64,000 bases of DNA from Gammaproteobacteria bacterium. Lineage in GTDB: Bacteria; Pseudomonadota; Gammaproteobacteria; SZUA-229. The translations under genes were made by a program, and so were the position numbers. This document shows positions 44,958 through 54,147 of this stretch, one piece after another. Where the stretch lies: positions 81,681-145,680 of the forward strand of contig JAOULC010000002.1 of assembly GCA_029882215.1 (NCBI GenBank). The letters run 5' to 3'. The number at the start of each line of letters is the position of its first letter. Position 1 is the stretch's first letter. The notes beneath the pieces were generated by a model. The model was not told where the DNA came from. It saw only the letters and a list, made by a program, of their open reading frames with translations, and ran no database searches.

Positions 44958-46667
44958 TTAATCCTTAGTAACGCGGTTTAATTCTTTTAAGCTCATGATA
45001 CCTGCTTTAACTTTTTTCAAGCCTGAGCGGCGTAAATCATCTATACCGTCTTTTTTAGCCTGGTCGGCGATATCCATCGCATTACCATTTTGCATGATAA
45101 TTCTGCCGATGGCCTCAGAAACGGGCATAACCTGATAGATGCCGACACGTCCCTTGTTACCGCTATCACACTGATCACAGCCGACAGCCTTGTAAATGGT
45201 CATGCCTTCGGCAATATCTTCTTCGGTAAAGCCTTCTTCAAGCAGGGCTTCTTTGGGTATGTTGTCAACCTCTTTGCACTCGTTACATAATCGTCTGCCG
45301 AGACGCTGAGCAATGATTAGGTTAACTGCTGATGCAATATTAAATGGTGGTACACCCATATTAACAAGACGCGCTAAGGTTTGGGGGGCATCATTGGTGT
45401 GAAGTGTGGACATTACCATATGACCGGTTTGTGCCGCTTTGATGGCTATTTCTGCTGTTTCCAGGTCACGGATTTCTCCGACCATGACAATATCCGGGTC
45501 TTGCCTTAAGAAAGCCCGAAGTGCTGTTCCAAAGTCTAAACCCACTTTCGCATTCACATTAACCTGGTTGATGCCTTCCAGGTTAATTTCAACCGGATCT
45601 TCCGCGGTTGATATATTGGTATCTTCTGTATTGAGGATATTTAAACCGGTATAAAGAGAGACCGTTTTACCACTACCGGTCGGACCAGTAACCAGAATCA
45701 TGCCATAAGGGTTGGCTAAAGCATCAAGATAGAGCTGCTTCTGATCGTCTTCATAGCCCAAAATATCGATCCCTAACTGCGCACTGGATGAATCGAGAAT
45801 ACGTAAAACTATTTTTTCACCGAAAAGTGTCGGGCAGGTATTGACACGGAAGTCGATGGACCGAGTTTTGCTGATATGCATCTTAATTCGGCCATCCTGC
45901 GGTACTCGCCTTTCGGCGGTATCCATTTTGGACATGACCTTAATACGGGCGGTAATACGGGGGGCCATTTGCAGTGGCGGTGAGGCCACTTCTCTTAAAA
46001 TGCCATCAATACGAAATCGAACGCGATAACGTTTTTCATAAGGCTCAAAATGCAGATCAGATGCTTTTTTATTGATTGCGTCGAGGAATACCTTGTTAAC
46101 AAAGCGAACAACAGGTGTGTCATCAACATCACTGGTATCCGCTTCTTCCTTTTTGTCATCTTCGTCGGCATCAGAAAATTCAAGATCATCCAGATCATCA
46201 TCCATCAGGCCATCCATGCCGGTATCCTGTTTGCTCAGGATTTTTTCAATCAGGGTGTCGAGTTTGTCGACTTCACATAGAATGGCTTCAGTGTTAGTAC
46301 CGGTCTGGAATTTGATTTCTTCCAGTGCTATCTGGTTAGCAGGGTCTGCTATACCGACATAAAGGCGGTTACCGCGCTTAAAAAGTGGTATGGCATGATG
46401 CTTTTGGATTAATTTATCATCAACCAGATCAACTGGCAGACTCTCATGGTCGATCGCCGATAAATCAATGAGCGGAATACCAAACTCCTGAGAGGCGGCA
46501 ACAGCAATTTTCTGTGCCGGTAAAACGTTACCTACAACCAGTTGTTTGATAAATGAATTTTTGTCTTTTGCAGCTTGTTGCTGAGTTTTAATGGCATTTT
46601 CTTGTGTTAATAAGCCATCTAAAATCAGTTTTCTAGCGAGACCTGTAAGTTTTGGTGCTTCTGACAT
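44958..46667 (-). CDS. pilB: Type IV pilus assembly ATPase PilB
   Basis: A 569-residue extension motor. An N-terminal MshE/GspE-like domain (about 10-150) precedes a hexameric secretion-ATPase core with Walker A GPTGSGKTVSLYTGLN, Asp box, Walker B with DPDIVMVGEIRD and His box GHMVMSTLHTNDAPQTLARL. A tetra-Cys zinc site (CNEC and CDQC) follows the His box. An acidic stretch (DLDDLEFSDADEDDKKEEAD, about 157-176) links the domains. It is separated from pilA by a terminator and about 210 bases, so it may have its own promoter. Confidence 0.96.
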   Translation of the reverse strand: MSEAPKLTGLARKLILDGLLTQENAIKTQQQAAKDKNSFIKQLVVGNVLPAQKIAVAASQEFGIPLIDLSAIDHESLPVDLVDDKLIQKHHAIPLFKRGNRLYVGIADPANQIALEEIKFQTGTNTEAILCEVDKLDTLIEKILSKQDTGMDGLMDDDLDDLEFSDADEDDKKEEADTSDVDDTPVVRFVNKVFLDAINKKASDLHFEPYEKRYRVRFRIDGILREVASPPLQMAPRITARIKVMSKMDTAERRVPQDGRIKMHISKTRSIDFRVNTCPTLFGEKIVLRILDSSSAQLGIDILGYEDDQKQLYLDALANPYGMILVTGPTGSGKTVSLYTGLNILNTEDTNISTAEDPVEINLEGINQVNVNAKVGLDFGTALRAFLRQDPDIVMVGEIRDLETAEIAIKAAQTGHMVMSTLHTNDAPQTLARLVNMGVPPFNIASAVNLIIAQRLGRRLCNECKEVDNIPKEALLEEGFTEEDIAEGMTIYKAVGCDQCDSGNKGRVGIYQVMPVSEAIGRIIMQNGNAMDIADQAKKDGIDDLRRSGLKKVKAGIMSLKELNRVTKD

Positions 46668-46873
46668 TTTGTTTATTTTAATAGCCCGAATTCATAACCA
46701 GTATAGTTGATTTTCAGGATAAAAAAATAGTTTTATAAGGTAGAAATTTAACTATATTGTTGTTTTAGTAGGCGAAATTTTGAATATTACGAGAATCTTG
46801 CTTTTTTATAAAAATTAATTTCTGCTTTAGCGGTCATTAGTGAACTTTATTAACTTATATCGAGGTATCAGGC
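46668..46873. other. pilA-pilB intergenic region
   Basis: AT-rich and without a gene. Read leftward, a TATACT (complement of 46700-46705) lies about 35 bases before pilB and could be a -10 box, but no good -35 is seen. Confidence 0.35.
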
Positions 46874-46902
46874 AATAAAAAAGCCCTGTAAAAACAGGGC
46901 TT
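46874..46902 (-). terminator. Rho-independent terminator of pilA
   Basis: Read leftward, AAGCCCTGT pairs with ACAGGGCTT (46894-46902 and 46881-46889 on this strand) around a four-base loop, followed by a run of T. It closes the pilA transcript about 45 bases after the stop codon and so lets pilA be made in excess over pilBCD. Confidence 0.88.
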
Positions 46903-46947
46903 CTTTATATCGCTGAGTTGAATCAACTCATTCTGATTAACTCAGAA

Positions 46948-47421
46948 TTAACGACATAGACGAGCAGCTACACAAGTACCAGACATCGTCCAGATTACAT
47001 TACCACTTGTAATAGCTGGTGTAAGGATATATGTAGTTGCTGCTGTTTGACCGAATGCGCCTGCGTAACTTGTTGCAGTGATTACGCCGTTAGCTGCTAC
47101 TGCAATAGTATCAACAGCATCAGCACGAGAACCAGTAACGGTAGCTGCAGGAATATCACCTAGTCGACCTGGTCTAGCGATACCGCCAGCACCATTCTGA
47201 CAAACAGATAAAGGAGTTGGATCTGAAGAGCGTTCCTGTGCACACATTTCAACGCCTAGCTTATATGATGCAACGCCTGTTTCCATTACTTTAAACTCAG
47301 AACGCTGGATGAACGCTTCATACTGTGGAATAGCGATAGATGCAAGAATACCGATGATCGCAACTACGATCATTAATTCGATTAAGGTAAAACCTTGTTG
47401 TGCTTTTTTAGCGATGTTCAT
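46948..47421 (-). CDS. pilA: Type IV major pilin PilA
   Basis: A 157-residue prepilin. The 10-residue basic leader [10 protein letters not shown] is cut before Phe11; the mature N-terminus [24 protein letters not shown] is the canonical helix with Glu at mature position 5. Four Cys are present, the last two near the C-terminus in GTCVAARLC, compatible with a small disulfide loop. The body is rich in Ala, Thr and Gly, as in structural pilins. It is preceded by a sigma-54 promoter and upstream repeats, with GGAG eight bases before ATG 47421, and followed by a strong terminator. PilD, PilC and PilB are encoded next in the same direction. Confidence 0.95.
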   Translation of the reverse strand: MNIAKKAQQGFTLIELMIVVAIIGILASIAIPQYEAFIQRSEFKVMETGVASYKLGVEMCAQERSSDPTPLSVCQNGAGGIARPGRLGDIPAATVTGSRADAVDTIAVAANGVITATSYAGAFGQTAATTYILTPAITSGNVIWTMSGTCVAARLCR

Positions 47422-47486
47422 AATGAAACTCCAAATAATGTTTGAGCAGTTTGCTCGATTAAAACCTTCTAGGTTGCTTGTTATTA

Positions 47487-47503
47487 AGCAGGGGTTGTGC
47501 CAA
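47487..47503 (-). promoter_or_regulatory. Sigma-54 promoter of pilA
   Basis: Read leftward, TTGGCACAACCCCTGCT has the -24 GG and -12 GC at the exact sigma-54 spacing and differs from the consensus only mildly in the -12 part. Transcription would start near 47476, with a 55-base leader. PilR, a sigma-54 activator, is encoded just upstream. Confidence 0.85.
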
Positions 47504-47591
47504 TGTTGATGTGTTTTACTTTATCTTTATAAATCAATTGGATACATAAGAATCAGCTGGAGTAATTGTGCGGGCATGAGGTATATTTCAA

Positions 47592-47630
47592 TGTCCAAAC
47601 TGTACAAAACTGTACAATTTTGTACAGTTT
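47592..47630. promoter_or_regulatory. Phased TGTACA repeat array, probable PilR enhancer of pilA
   Basis: AAACTGTACA occurs as an exact tandem pair (47597-47606, 47607-47616) and once inverted as TGTACAGTTT (47621-47630). This places TGTACA at 47601, 47611 and 47621, exactly one helical turn apart; a weaker TGTCCA is at 47592. The array is about 120-150 bases upstream of the predicted pilA start, the usual place for a sigma-54 activator. PilR binding is inferred. Confidence 0.65.
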
Positions 47631-47653
47631 AGATAATGCTAATATTCTAATTC

Positions 47654-49009
47654 TTAATCGATATTGAACTTTTCTAGCCGATAGAGTAACTGGCGTCTTG
47701 TTAACCCCAGTGCTTTAGCGGTCGCTGTTTTATTCCAGCGAGCCGCGTCCAGTGCGTTAATGATGGATTGTTTATCCATCTCAGTCAGTGATTGTTTGCT
47801 GGCGCTGATGACTTTAGGAGCAGGGGCTGCTGTGTGAGCGTTGTTGTTACTGAGATTGAGATCTGCGCTATGAATGGTGTTGTTTTCGGCCAAGGCTATA
47901 GCGCGCTCGAGGATGTTTTCCAGCTCCCGCACATTCCCGGGGTAGGAATAAGTGCACAGGGCATCGAGTGCATCTTGGGTTAGCTGGGGGGCTTCGATTG
48001 CTAATTTAGTGCTGAGTTTAGCTAATAGCATCTTTGCTAATAGCGGGATGTCGCTGCTTCTTTCACGCAGGCTGGGGGTTTTTAGTTCAATGACATTGAT
48101 TCGATAAAATAAATCTTGCCGGAATTGCGCTTTTTCCACCAATTCAGCCAGGTTTTTATGACTGGCGCTGAGAATGCGTACATCCACTGAAACTTCCTGA
48201 GTATCCCCCACCGCTCTTACGGCTTTCTCCTGAATAGCCCGCAGGAGTTTAACTTGCATATGTAGGGGTAACTCAGCCACCTCATCTAAAAATAATGTGC
48301 CGCCATGGGCTAGTTGAAACAAGCCTTCTTTGTCATGAGTGGCGCCGGTGAAGCTGCCTTTTTTATGACCAAAAAACTCACTTTCCATTAATTCGGCAGG
48401 GATGGCACCGCAGTTAATCGGTACGAAGCGGGCGCTTTTACGCGGGCCCTCATTGTGTATCATTCGCGCGGCCAGTTCTTTACCACTGCCTGATTCACCA
48501 TAAATAAACACCGGTGCCTGACTGCGGGACAGTTTGTGTATTTTTTGTTTTAACGCTTCAATAGGGGGAGATTCACCCAGCAATTGCGAGGCTGGTTGTG
48601 TTGTATTAACAGGCTCGTGCTGTGCTGTGGCTGCGGAATGCACCGGTAATTTAATGGCAGAATTAACCAGGTTGCGTAATATATTGATATCCAGTGGTTT
48701 GGATACGAAATCAAAGGCGCCTGCTTTGAGCGCGCGGACAGCTGACTCCATATTGCCATGAGCGGTGATCACCGCAATCGGCAAATCGGCTTTGGTTTTC
48801 TGGCAATATTCGACCAGCTGAATGCCGTCACCATCCGGTAAGTTCATGTCGGTGAGGCATAAATCAAAGTGTTCTTTATCAATTAATGATATGGCATCGG
48901 AAAAATTTAATGCTGAGTTTGAATCCAGCCCCATACGACCCAAAGTGATTTCGAGTAACTCGCAAATATCTGGCTCATCATCAACAACTAATACTTTTTT
49001 TCTATTCAT
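47654..49009 (-). CDS. pilR: Sigma-54-dependent response regulator PilR
   Basis: A 451-residue NtrC-type activator: receiver (about 1-120) with acceptor Asp in CLTDMNLPDGDG, AAA+ domain with Walker A GESGSGKELAARMIHNEG and the sigma-54 contact loop GSFTGATHDKEG, and a Fis-type helix-turn-helix at the end (NKTATAKALGLTRRQLLYRLEKFNID). It forms a pair with PilS, 20 bases upstream, and is predicted to drive the pilA sigma-54 promoter next to it. Confidence 0.94.
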   Translation of the reverse strand: MNRKKVLVVDDEPDICELLEITLGRMGLDSNSALNFSDAISLIDKEHFDLCLTDMNLPDGDGIQLVEYCQKTKADLPIAVITAHGNMESAVRALKAGAFDFVSKPLDINILRNLVNSAIKLPVHSAATAQHEPVNTTQPASQLLGESPPIEALKQKIHKLSRSQAPVFIYGESGSGKELAARMIHNEGPRKSARFVPINCGAIPAELMESEFFGHKKGSFTGATHDKEGLFQLAHGGTLFLDEVAELPLHMQVKLLRAIQEKAVRAVGDTQEVSVDVRILSASHKNLAELVEKAQFRQDLFYRINVIELKTPSLRERSSDIPLLAKMLLAKLSTKLAIEAPQLTQDALDALCTYSYPGNVRELENILERAIALAENNTIHSADLNLSNNNAHTAAPAPKVISASKQSLTEMDKQSIINALDAARWNKTATAKALGLTRRQLLYRLEKFNID

Positions 49010-49029
49010 AAGAGGACGGATTCCAGTAT

Positions 49030-50688
49030 TTAATGATCGGTGTCTTGGCTGGTTGTGATATCCACATGATGTGTTTTCTGGCTGGCAACGAAGGCAATTC
49101 GGAAACAGCTACCCCCGGTGGGCAAAGAGATATAGTGTATTTTAGCACGATTGCTTTCGATCATTTCTTTTGTGATGTATAGACCCAGCCCAGTGCCTGC
49201 CGGACTGGTGGTGAAAAATGGGTCGAAGATTTGTTGTACCAGATCAGCGGGTATGCCGCTCCCATTATCGATGATGTCGATATAAGGGTGACGTGAATCA
49301 AGGGAAACACCGCCCAGAATTTGAATTCGGACGTGCTGTTTTTGCCCTGAGGAATGCAGTACCGCATTGCTACACAGGTTCCATACGACCTGATGTAGCT
49401 GAGTGCTATCGAAAAGAATATCAGTGTCTGCTGGATTAATCTTAATGCTTAACTGCTCTGCGGGCAGTGCCTGGGAACTGCAAAATTCAGTTTTAAAGTC
49501 GCTGAGCCATGAATGGAGATTGATAGTGTCTCTGTGGCTGGTATTCTGCCTTGAAAGCTGCAGAATATTCTCAATGGTGTGGTTTAGTCGCTGCACCTGA
49601 GTATTAATAATGTTGCCGAGTTTGATGTCCGATGGGTCCTCCAGCGTCTCAGTTAGTAATTGTGCGGCATGTTTAATAGCACCCAGAGGATTACGAATTT
49701 CATGCGCAATACTGGCGGTCAAACGCCCCAGTGAGGCCAGTTTTACTTCCTGAAAGCGCAGATTAAGCTGGGCGGCGTCTTCCAGAAAGATAATGATCTC
49801 ACTGTCCTGACGGTTGATATCCAGCCGGCTCATACCGGGTTGTAACTCGGTTAAGCCTCGCTCCTGTTTGATCGGTAGCTGATCCAGATTGGGTTGTTTT
49901 ATCCATTCCGTCAGTCGTTGATAAAGTGGTGCAGACACAGCTGACAGGTGTGGCTGATTGTCCAGTTTCTGGTTTCCCAGTAACACTTCAGCCGCTTCGT
50001 TCGCCATGTGGATCTGGCCGCTCGGCAATACCACAATAATGCCGGTGTGCATGTTTTTAATGATGTGCTCATTGAGTTTTTCCAGGTCGGCCAGTTCGGC
50101 GGTCGTCTGACTGGCCAAAGCCTGTGACTCACGTGAGCGTGTAGAAAGGGTGGACGCTATGCTCGCAGAACTGAACAGTAAGGCGCCAAGAATACCGGCT
50201 TTGGGGTAATTAATGACTTCAGTCAAAACAAAATAGCTGGAATAAAACTGCTCTATTAACACTGCTAAGGAGGCGAGTGCTGAAATAAAATAAGCATTTT
50301 GCTTTGATAAAAGCACGCTGGCGGCGGTGACATTAACAATCAGCAGCATTCCAAGGCCACTTTCAATGCCGCCGCTAGTGTGCATCAAGATAGTGATGGT
50401 AATGATATCGACAATAGCCTGCAGGCTGACCTGTTTTTTAAAGTCAGGTGAACGGGTATAGGAGGCATAAATAAAGGACAGGCTGATAGCGATGTACAGC
50501 AGGCAGGTCCAGAAAAAAAATGAAGGCTGCTGTGTACCCAGTATCTTGCCGGTAAAATCAGTGACAAAAAAGAGCGCAAAAATGGAAGAGAGAAATAAAC
50601 GGTAATAATTAAGTAGTCTGAGTGGGCGCCAGGTCAGCATATCCTGCAACTGTGCCTGATCAGAAGTGATGCTGTTAATACTTGGCAT
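49030..50688 (-). CDS. pilS: Sensor histidine kinase PilS
   Basis: A 552-residue sensor with about six N-terminal membrane spans (to about residue 180) and almost no periplasmic loops, a PAS-like domain (about 205-300), a dimerisation/phosphoacceptor domain with SIAHEIRNPLGAIKHAAQLL, and an ATPase domain with DNGSGIPADLVQQIFDPFFTTSPAGTGLGLYI. The membrane-embedded sensor fits Pseudomonas PilS, which monitors pilin in the inner membrane. It is encoded directly before pilR on the leftward strand. Confidence 0.92.
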   Translation of the reverse strand: MPSINSITSDQAQLQDMLTWRPLRLLNYYRLFLSSIFALFFVTDFTGKILGTQQPSFFFWTCLLYIAISLSFIYASYTRSPDFKKQVSLQAIVDIITITILMHTSGGIESGLGMLLIVNVTAASVLLSKQNAYFISALASLAVLIEQFYSSYFVLTEVINYPKAGILGALLFSSASIASTLSTRSRESQALASQTTAELADLEKLNEHIIKNMHTGIIVVLPSGQIHMANEAAEVLLGNQKLDNQPHLSAVSAPLYQRLTEWIKQPNLDQLPIKQERGLTELQPGMSRLDINRQDSEIIIFLEDAAQLNLRFQEVKLASLGRLTASIAHEIRNPLGAIKHAAQLLTETLEDPSDIKLGNIINTQVQRLNHTIENILQLSRQNTSHRDTINLHSWLSDFKTEFCSSQALPAEQLSIKINPADTDILFDSTQLHQVVWNLCSNAVLHSSGQKQHVRIQILGGVSLDSRHPYIDIIDNGSGIPADLVQQIFDPFFTTSPAGTGLGLYITKEMIESNRAKIHYISLPTGGSCFRIAFVASQKTHHVDITTSQDTDH

Positions 50689-50770
50689 AATAAAAAATCA
50701 TATTCGTTACTTAGACCATGTAAGAGTGATATCGACTGCGCTGCGCTATAGAGTGAGGCTTGTTAAGCTG

Positions 50771-51007
50771 TTATTGCTCTTCTTGCCATTGCTGTAAGTG
50801 TTCATGGCTACAAAACGAGTATTGATCCTGTTTGACCGACTTGTCTTCCGGAATGAATACTTTACAGACATGACATTGCACGATATTTTTTATCTCATTT
50901 TTTTGCACCGGCTTTGAACTGGACTGCAATGCTTTGTTTTTGATCATACGGCTGATTAGCCAGACAGCCGCCGCAATAGCGATTAATAAAATTAAATTTC
51001 GAAACAT
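50771..51007 (-). CDS. Small membrane protein with zinc-binding cysteines (PP0621 family-like)
   Basis: A 78-residue protein: one N-terminal span (about 3-19), a polar linker, then a likely zinc site CHVC followed about 20 residues later by CSHEH. I recall a family of this layout (PP0621) beside pilSR in Pseudomonas; its function is unknown. The gene lies 82 bases upstream of pilS in the same direction. Confidence 0.75.
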   Translation of the reverse strand: MFRNLILLIAIAAAVWLISRMIKNKALQSSSKPVQKNEIKNIVQCHVCKVFIPEDKSVKQDQYSFCSHEHLQQWQEEQ

Positions 51008-51115
51008 AATAATTGATATCCAGAATTAATGAGACACGGGTTCCGATCCATTATAATAACTTTCCAAACATATTTCCTGATAGAATTCGGCATCACTCAA
51101 TAATCGGTAAACTTT

Positions 51116-52759
51116 ATGGCATCAGACTTAAAAATGGCCCTGATTCAGGAAAATTTTCTGGTGGGAGATACATTCGGTAATACGGAAAAAATTATCTCAC
51201 TGGCTAAACAGCAGGCGCAGCAAGGAATGGATCTGGTGGTGTTTCCCGAGCTGGCTATTACCGGCTATCCGCCGGAAGATTTGCTGTTACGGCCGGCTTT
51301 TTTGCGACAAATTGAAGAGTGCATTAAAAAAATAAGTCATCAGGTTAGCGGTATTGATATTGTTTTTGGTGCGCCAAGATCCGGTACGGGTGACGAAGCA
51401 GGTAAGTTATTTAACAGCGCATTCTGGCTAAGAGATGGTCAGGTGCTCGCGGTATACGATAAAAAAGACCTGCCCAATTATGCTGTTTTTGATGAAAAAA
51501 GGTATTTTTCTGCCGGTCAGGGTGCCAGCATTGTTGAGATTAAGGGTCATAAAATGGCATTGCTGGTGTGTGAAGACATCTGGCAGTCAGAGCCTGCGAT
51601 GCAGGCCATGAACGCGGGTGCGCAACATTTACTGGTATTAAATGCCTCGCCGTTTCACCAGCATAAAAATCAGCAGCGTCTGGCCGAGCTCAAACAACGA
51701 GCCGCAGAAACAGGCTGTAATATTTTTTATCTGAATATGTTTGGCGGCCAGGATGAACTGGTTTTTGACGGTAACTCATTAATAGTGGCGTCAAATCAGA
51801 CGCTGATTAGCAGAGCAGCCGCATTTCAGGCCGATATCATCAACTCAGTGCTGCAAGCCGATGGCAGCTTGAGTTCGGATCATAATGCGCCAGCAGAACA
51901 AAGTCATCTGGCTGATGTTTATCAGGCTCTGGTGCTGGGGGTGAAAGACTATGTTGATAAAAATGCCTTTAAAGGAGTATTGATTGGTTTGTCTGGCGGT
52001 GTGGATTCTGCTTTAACACTTGCTATCGCCGCTGACGCTGTGGGTTCTGATCGTGTTCGTGCGGTCATGATGCCATCACGTTATACCGCGGATATGAGTT
52101 TTGAAGATGCCGAAAGCGAAGCTAAATTATTAGGTGTTCAATATCAGGTTATATCCATTGAGCAGCCCTTTGAAGCCTTTCTTGAGACACTGCACGAGCC
52201 CTTGTTAAAAGGTACAGATGCAGACACTACCGAAGAAAACATTCAGGCCCGTTGTCGCGGGCTTATGTTAATGGCAATTTCTAATAAAACCGGCTTTATG
52301 GTGTTAACCACCGGTAATAAGAGCGAAATGGCTGTTGGTTATGCCACGCTTTATGGTGATATGTCTGGTGGTTTTGCACCATTAAAAGATATTAGTAAGA
52401 CCTTGGTGTATGACCTGTGCCGATACAGAAACTCTTTAGATCACGTGATACCAGAAAGAGTACTGACCCGGCCGCCGTCAGCAGAGCTGGCACCGGGGCA
52501 GGTGGATCAGGATAACCTGCCGCCTTACGATGTGATTGATGCCATTCTGGAAATGTCGGTTGAAAAAGATATGCCAGTAGCGGCTATCGTTGAAGCAGGA
52601 TATGATTTAGACACAGTTGAACGTATTATTAGCATGGTGCAGCGTAACGAATACAAGCGCAGGCAGGCAGCGCCCGGTGTCAGAATTACTCGTCGTGCAT
52701 TTGGTCGGGATAGGCGTTATCCTATAACATCAGGCTACAGACGAAATAAGATTAAATAA
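51116..52759 (+). CDS. nadE: Glutamine-dependent NAD+ synthetase
   Basis: A 547-residue fused enzyme. The N-terminal glutaminase is a nitrilase-type domain (about 1-245) with Glu in VVFPELAITGYPPEDLL, Lys in YDKKDLPNY and Cys in LLVCEDIWQ. The C-terminal NAD synthetase (about 260-547) has the ATP loop GLSGGVDSALTLAIAAD and TTGNKSEMAVGYATLYGDMSGGFAPLKDISKT. It amidates nicotinic acid adenine dinucleotide using ammonia channelled from glutamine. It precedes glnB by 102 bases in the same direction. Confidence 0.97.
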   Translation: MASDLKMALIQENFLVGDTFGNTEKIISLAKQQAQQGMDLVVFPELAITGYPPEDLLLRPAFLRQIEECIKKISHQVSGIDIVFGAPRSGTGDEAGKLFNSAFWLRDGQVLAVYDKKDLPNYAVFDEKRYFSAGQGASIVEIKGHKMALLVCEDIWQSEPAMQAMNAGAQHLLVLNASPFHQHKNQQRLAELKQRAAETGCNIFYLNMFGGQDELVFDGNSLIVASNQTLISRAAAFQADIINSVLQADGSLSSDHNAPAEQSHLADVYQALVLGVKDYVDKNAFKGVLIGLSGGVDSALTLAIAADAVGSDRVRAVMMPSRYTADMSFEDAESEAKLLGVQYQVISIEQPFEAFLETLHEPLLKGTDADTTEENIQARCRGLMLMAISNKTGFMVLTTGNKSEMAVGYATLYGDMSGGFAPLKDISKTLVYDLCRYRNSLDHVIPERVLTRPPSAELAPGQVDQDNLPPYDVIDAILEMSVEKDMPVAAIVEAGYDLDTVERIISMVQRNEYKRRQAAPGVRITRRAFGRDRRYPITSGYRRNKIK

Positions 52760-52858
52760 TTTTGGAATTTTGGTGTCTATGAGCCAGGATTGCGGAAGCC
52801 GGATACCAGTGACAATGGTTTTGTTTTAATGGTAATGGTTTAAAGTTTAGAGAGATGA

Positions 52859-53200
<342 letters not shown>

Positions 53201-53255
53201 AATCTCACATCGCCAGTTTTAAAGATGACCCTGGGGATACCTGCTGATTAATGAG

Positions 53256-54095
53256 TTATTTAACAGCAGGAGTCACAAGGGTTTTATTTTGCTTTAGTTC
53301 TTTAGTTTGCTGTTCAGTCAGACTTTCAGTTTTCACAGATGGATTCATCTTCCTGATTAATCGGCTATCTTCAGCCAGCTTATCCATGCCCAGTTTGCCA
53401 TAGGCGGTGATCATGATATCTAAGGCGCGGTTACGTGCGGGTGAGCGTTGATAGTATTTGATGACATTTTGCGCGCGGTTAACAGCACCCACCCAGGCTT
53501 CACGGCGCATATAGTAATCAGCCGCCCTGATTTCAGCTTCTGCCAGTTTGTTATGTAAATAGAGACTGCGTAAATAGGCATCAGGCGCATAAATGCTTTC
53601 AGGGTAACGCCTGATCAGGTCGTTAAAATCGTTCATCGCCTGTTTTAAGTTTTTAGGGTCGTGTTCAGACAGGTCACGTGGAAATATCATGTCTAATATG
53701 TTGCCACCACGATAAAAGTTGGCTAAGCCTTTCAGGTAAATAGCATAATCGATGTGCGGATTTCGCGGGTGCAGCCGTATAAAACGGTTAACTGCGCTGA
53801 TGGCAGAATCGGGCTCGTCAAACTTATAATAGGCATAGGCGACATCCAGCTGCGCTTGTTTGGCGTAGCTACTGAAAGGGTAGCGCGCTTCCAGTGTCTC
53901 AAGTTTTTTGATGGCGGTTTCAAACTCAGCCAGCCTTAAATCATTACTTGCTTCCGTATAAAAATCTTTAGCCGACCAGTTTGCATAAGGGTCTTCTTTA
54001 ACTTCATCGGAACTACAGCCATATAAAAGGCCAAATACTGTTAAAATGAAAGCTAACCGCAGAAAAGAATGGCAGTGTTTTATAAATGAACTCAT
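53256..54095 (-). CDS. bamD: Outer membrane assembly lipoprotein BamD
   Basis: A lipoprotein of the BAM complex that inserts beta-barrel proteins in the outer membrane. I start it at ATG 54095 (279 residues), where MSSFIKHCHSFLRLAFILTVF leads into lipobox LYGC with lipidated Cys27; the longer frame from 54137 adds 14 residues before the signal. About five TPR units follow (from KDFYTEASNDLRLAEFETAIKKLETLEARYPFSSYAKQAQLD). Length is slightly above the usual 245 because of a C-terminal tail rich in Lys, Thr and Glu. It is divergent from rluD. Confidence 0.92.
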   Translation of the reverse strand: MSSFIKHCHSFLRLAFILTVFGLLYGCSSDEVKEDPYANWSAKDFYTEASNDLRLAEFETAIKKLETLEARYPFSSYAKQAQLDVAYAYYKFDEPDSAISAVNRFIRLHPRNPHIDYAIYLKGLANFYRGGNILDMIFPRDLSEHDPKNLKQAMNDFNDLIRRYPESIYAPDAYLRSLYLHNKLAEAEIRAADYYMRREAWVGAVNRAQNVIKYYQRSPARNRALDIMITAYGKLGMDKLAEDSRLIRKMNPSVKTESLTEQQTKELKQNKTLVTPAVK

Positions 54096-54147
54096 ATAAT
54101 GTCTTACTTTATTCGTTACAATCAAAACGTTACCCATTATAACCGAG

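Noticed and set aside
47592-47630. TGTACA repeats as a CRISPR remnant
   Set aside because: Units are 10 bases, contiguous and partly inverted, with no spacers and no cas genes nearby.
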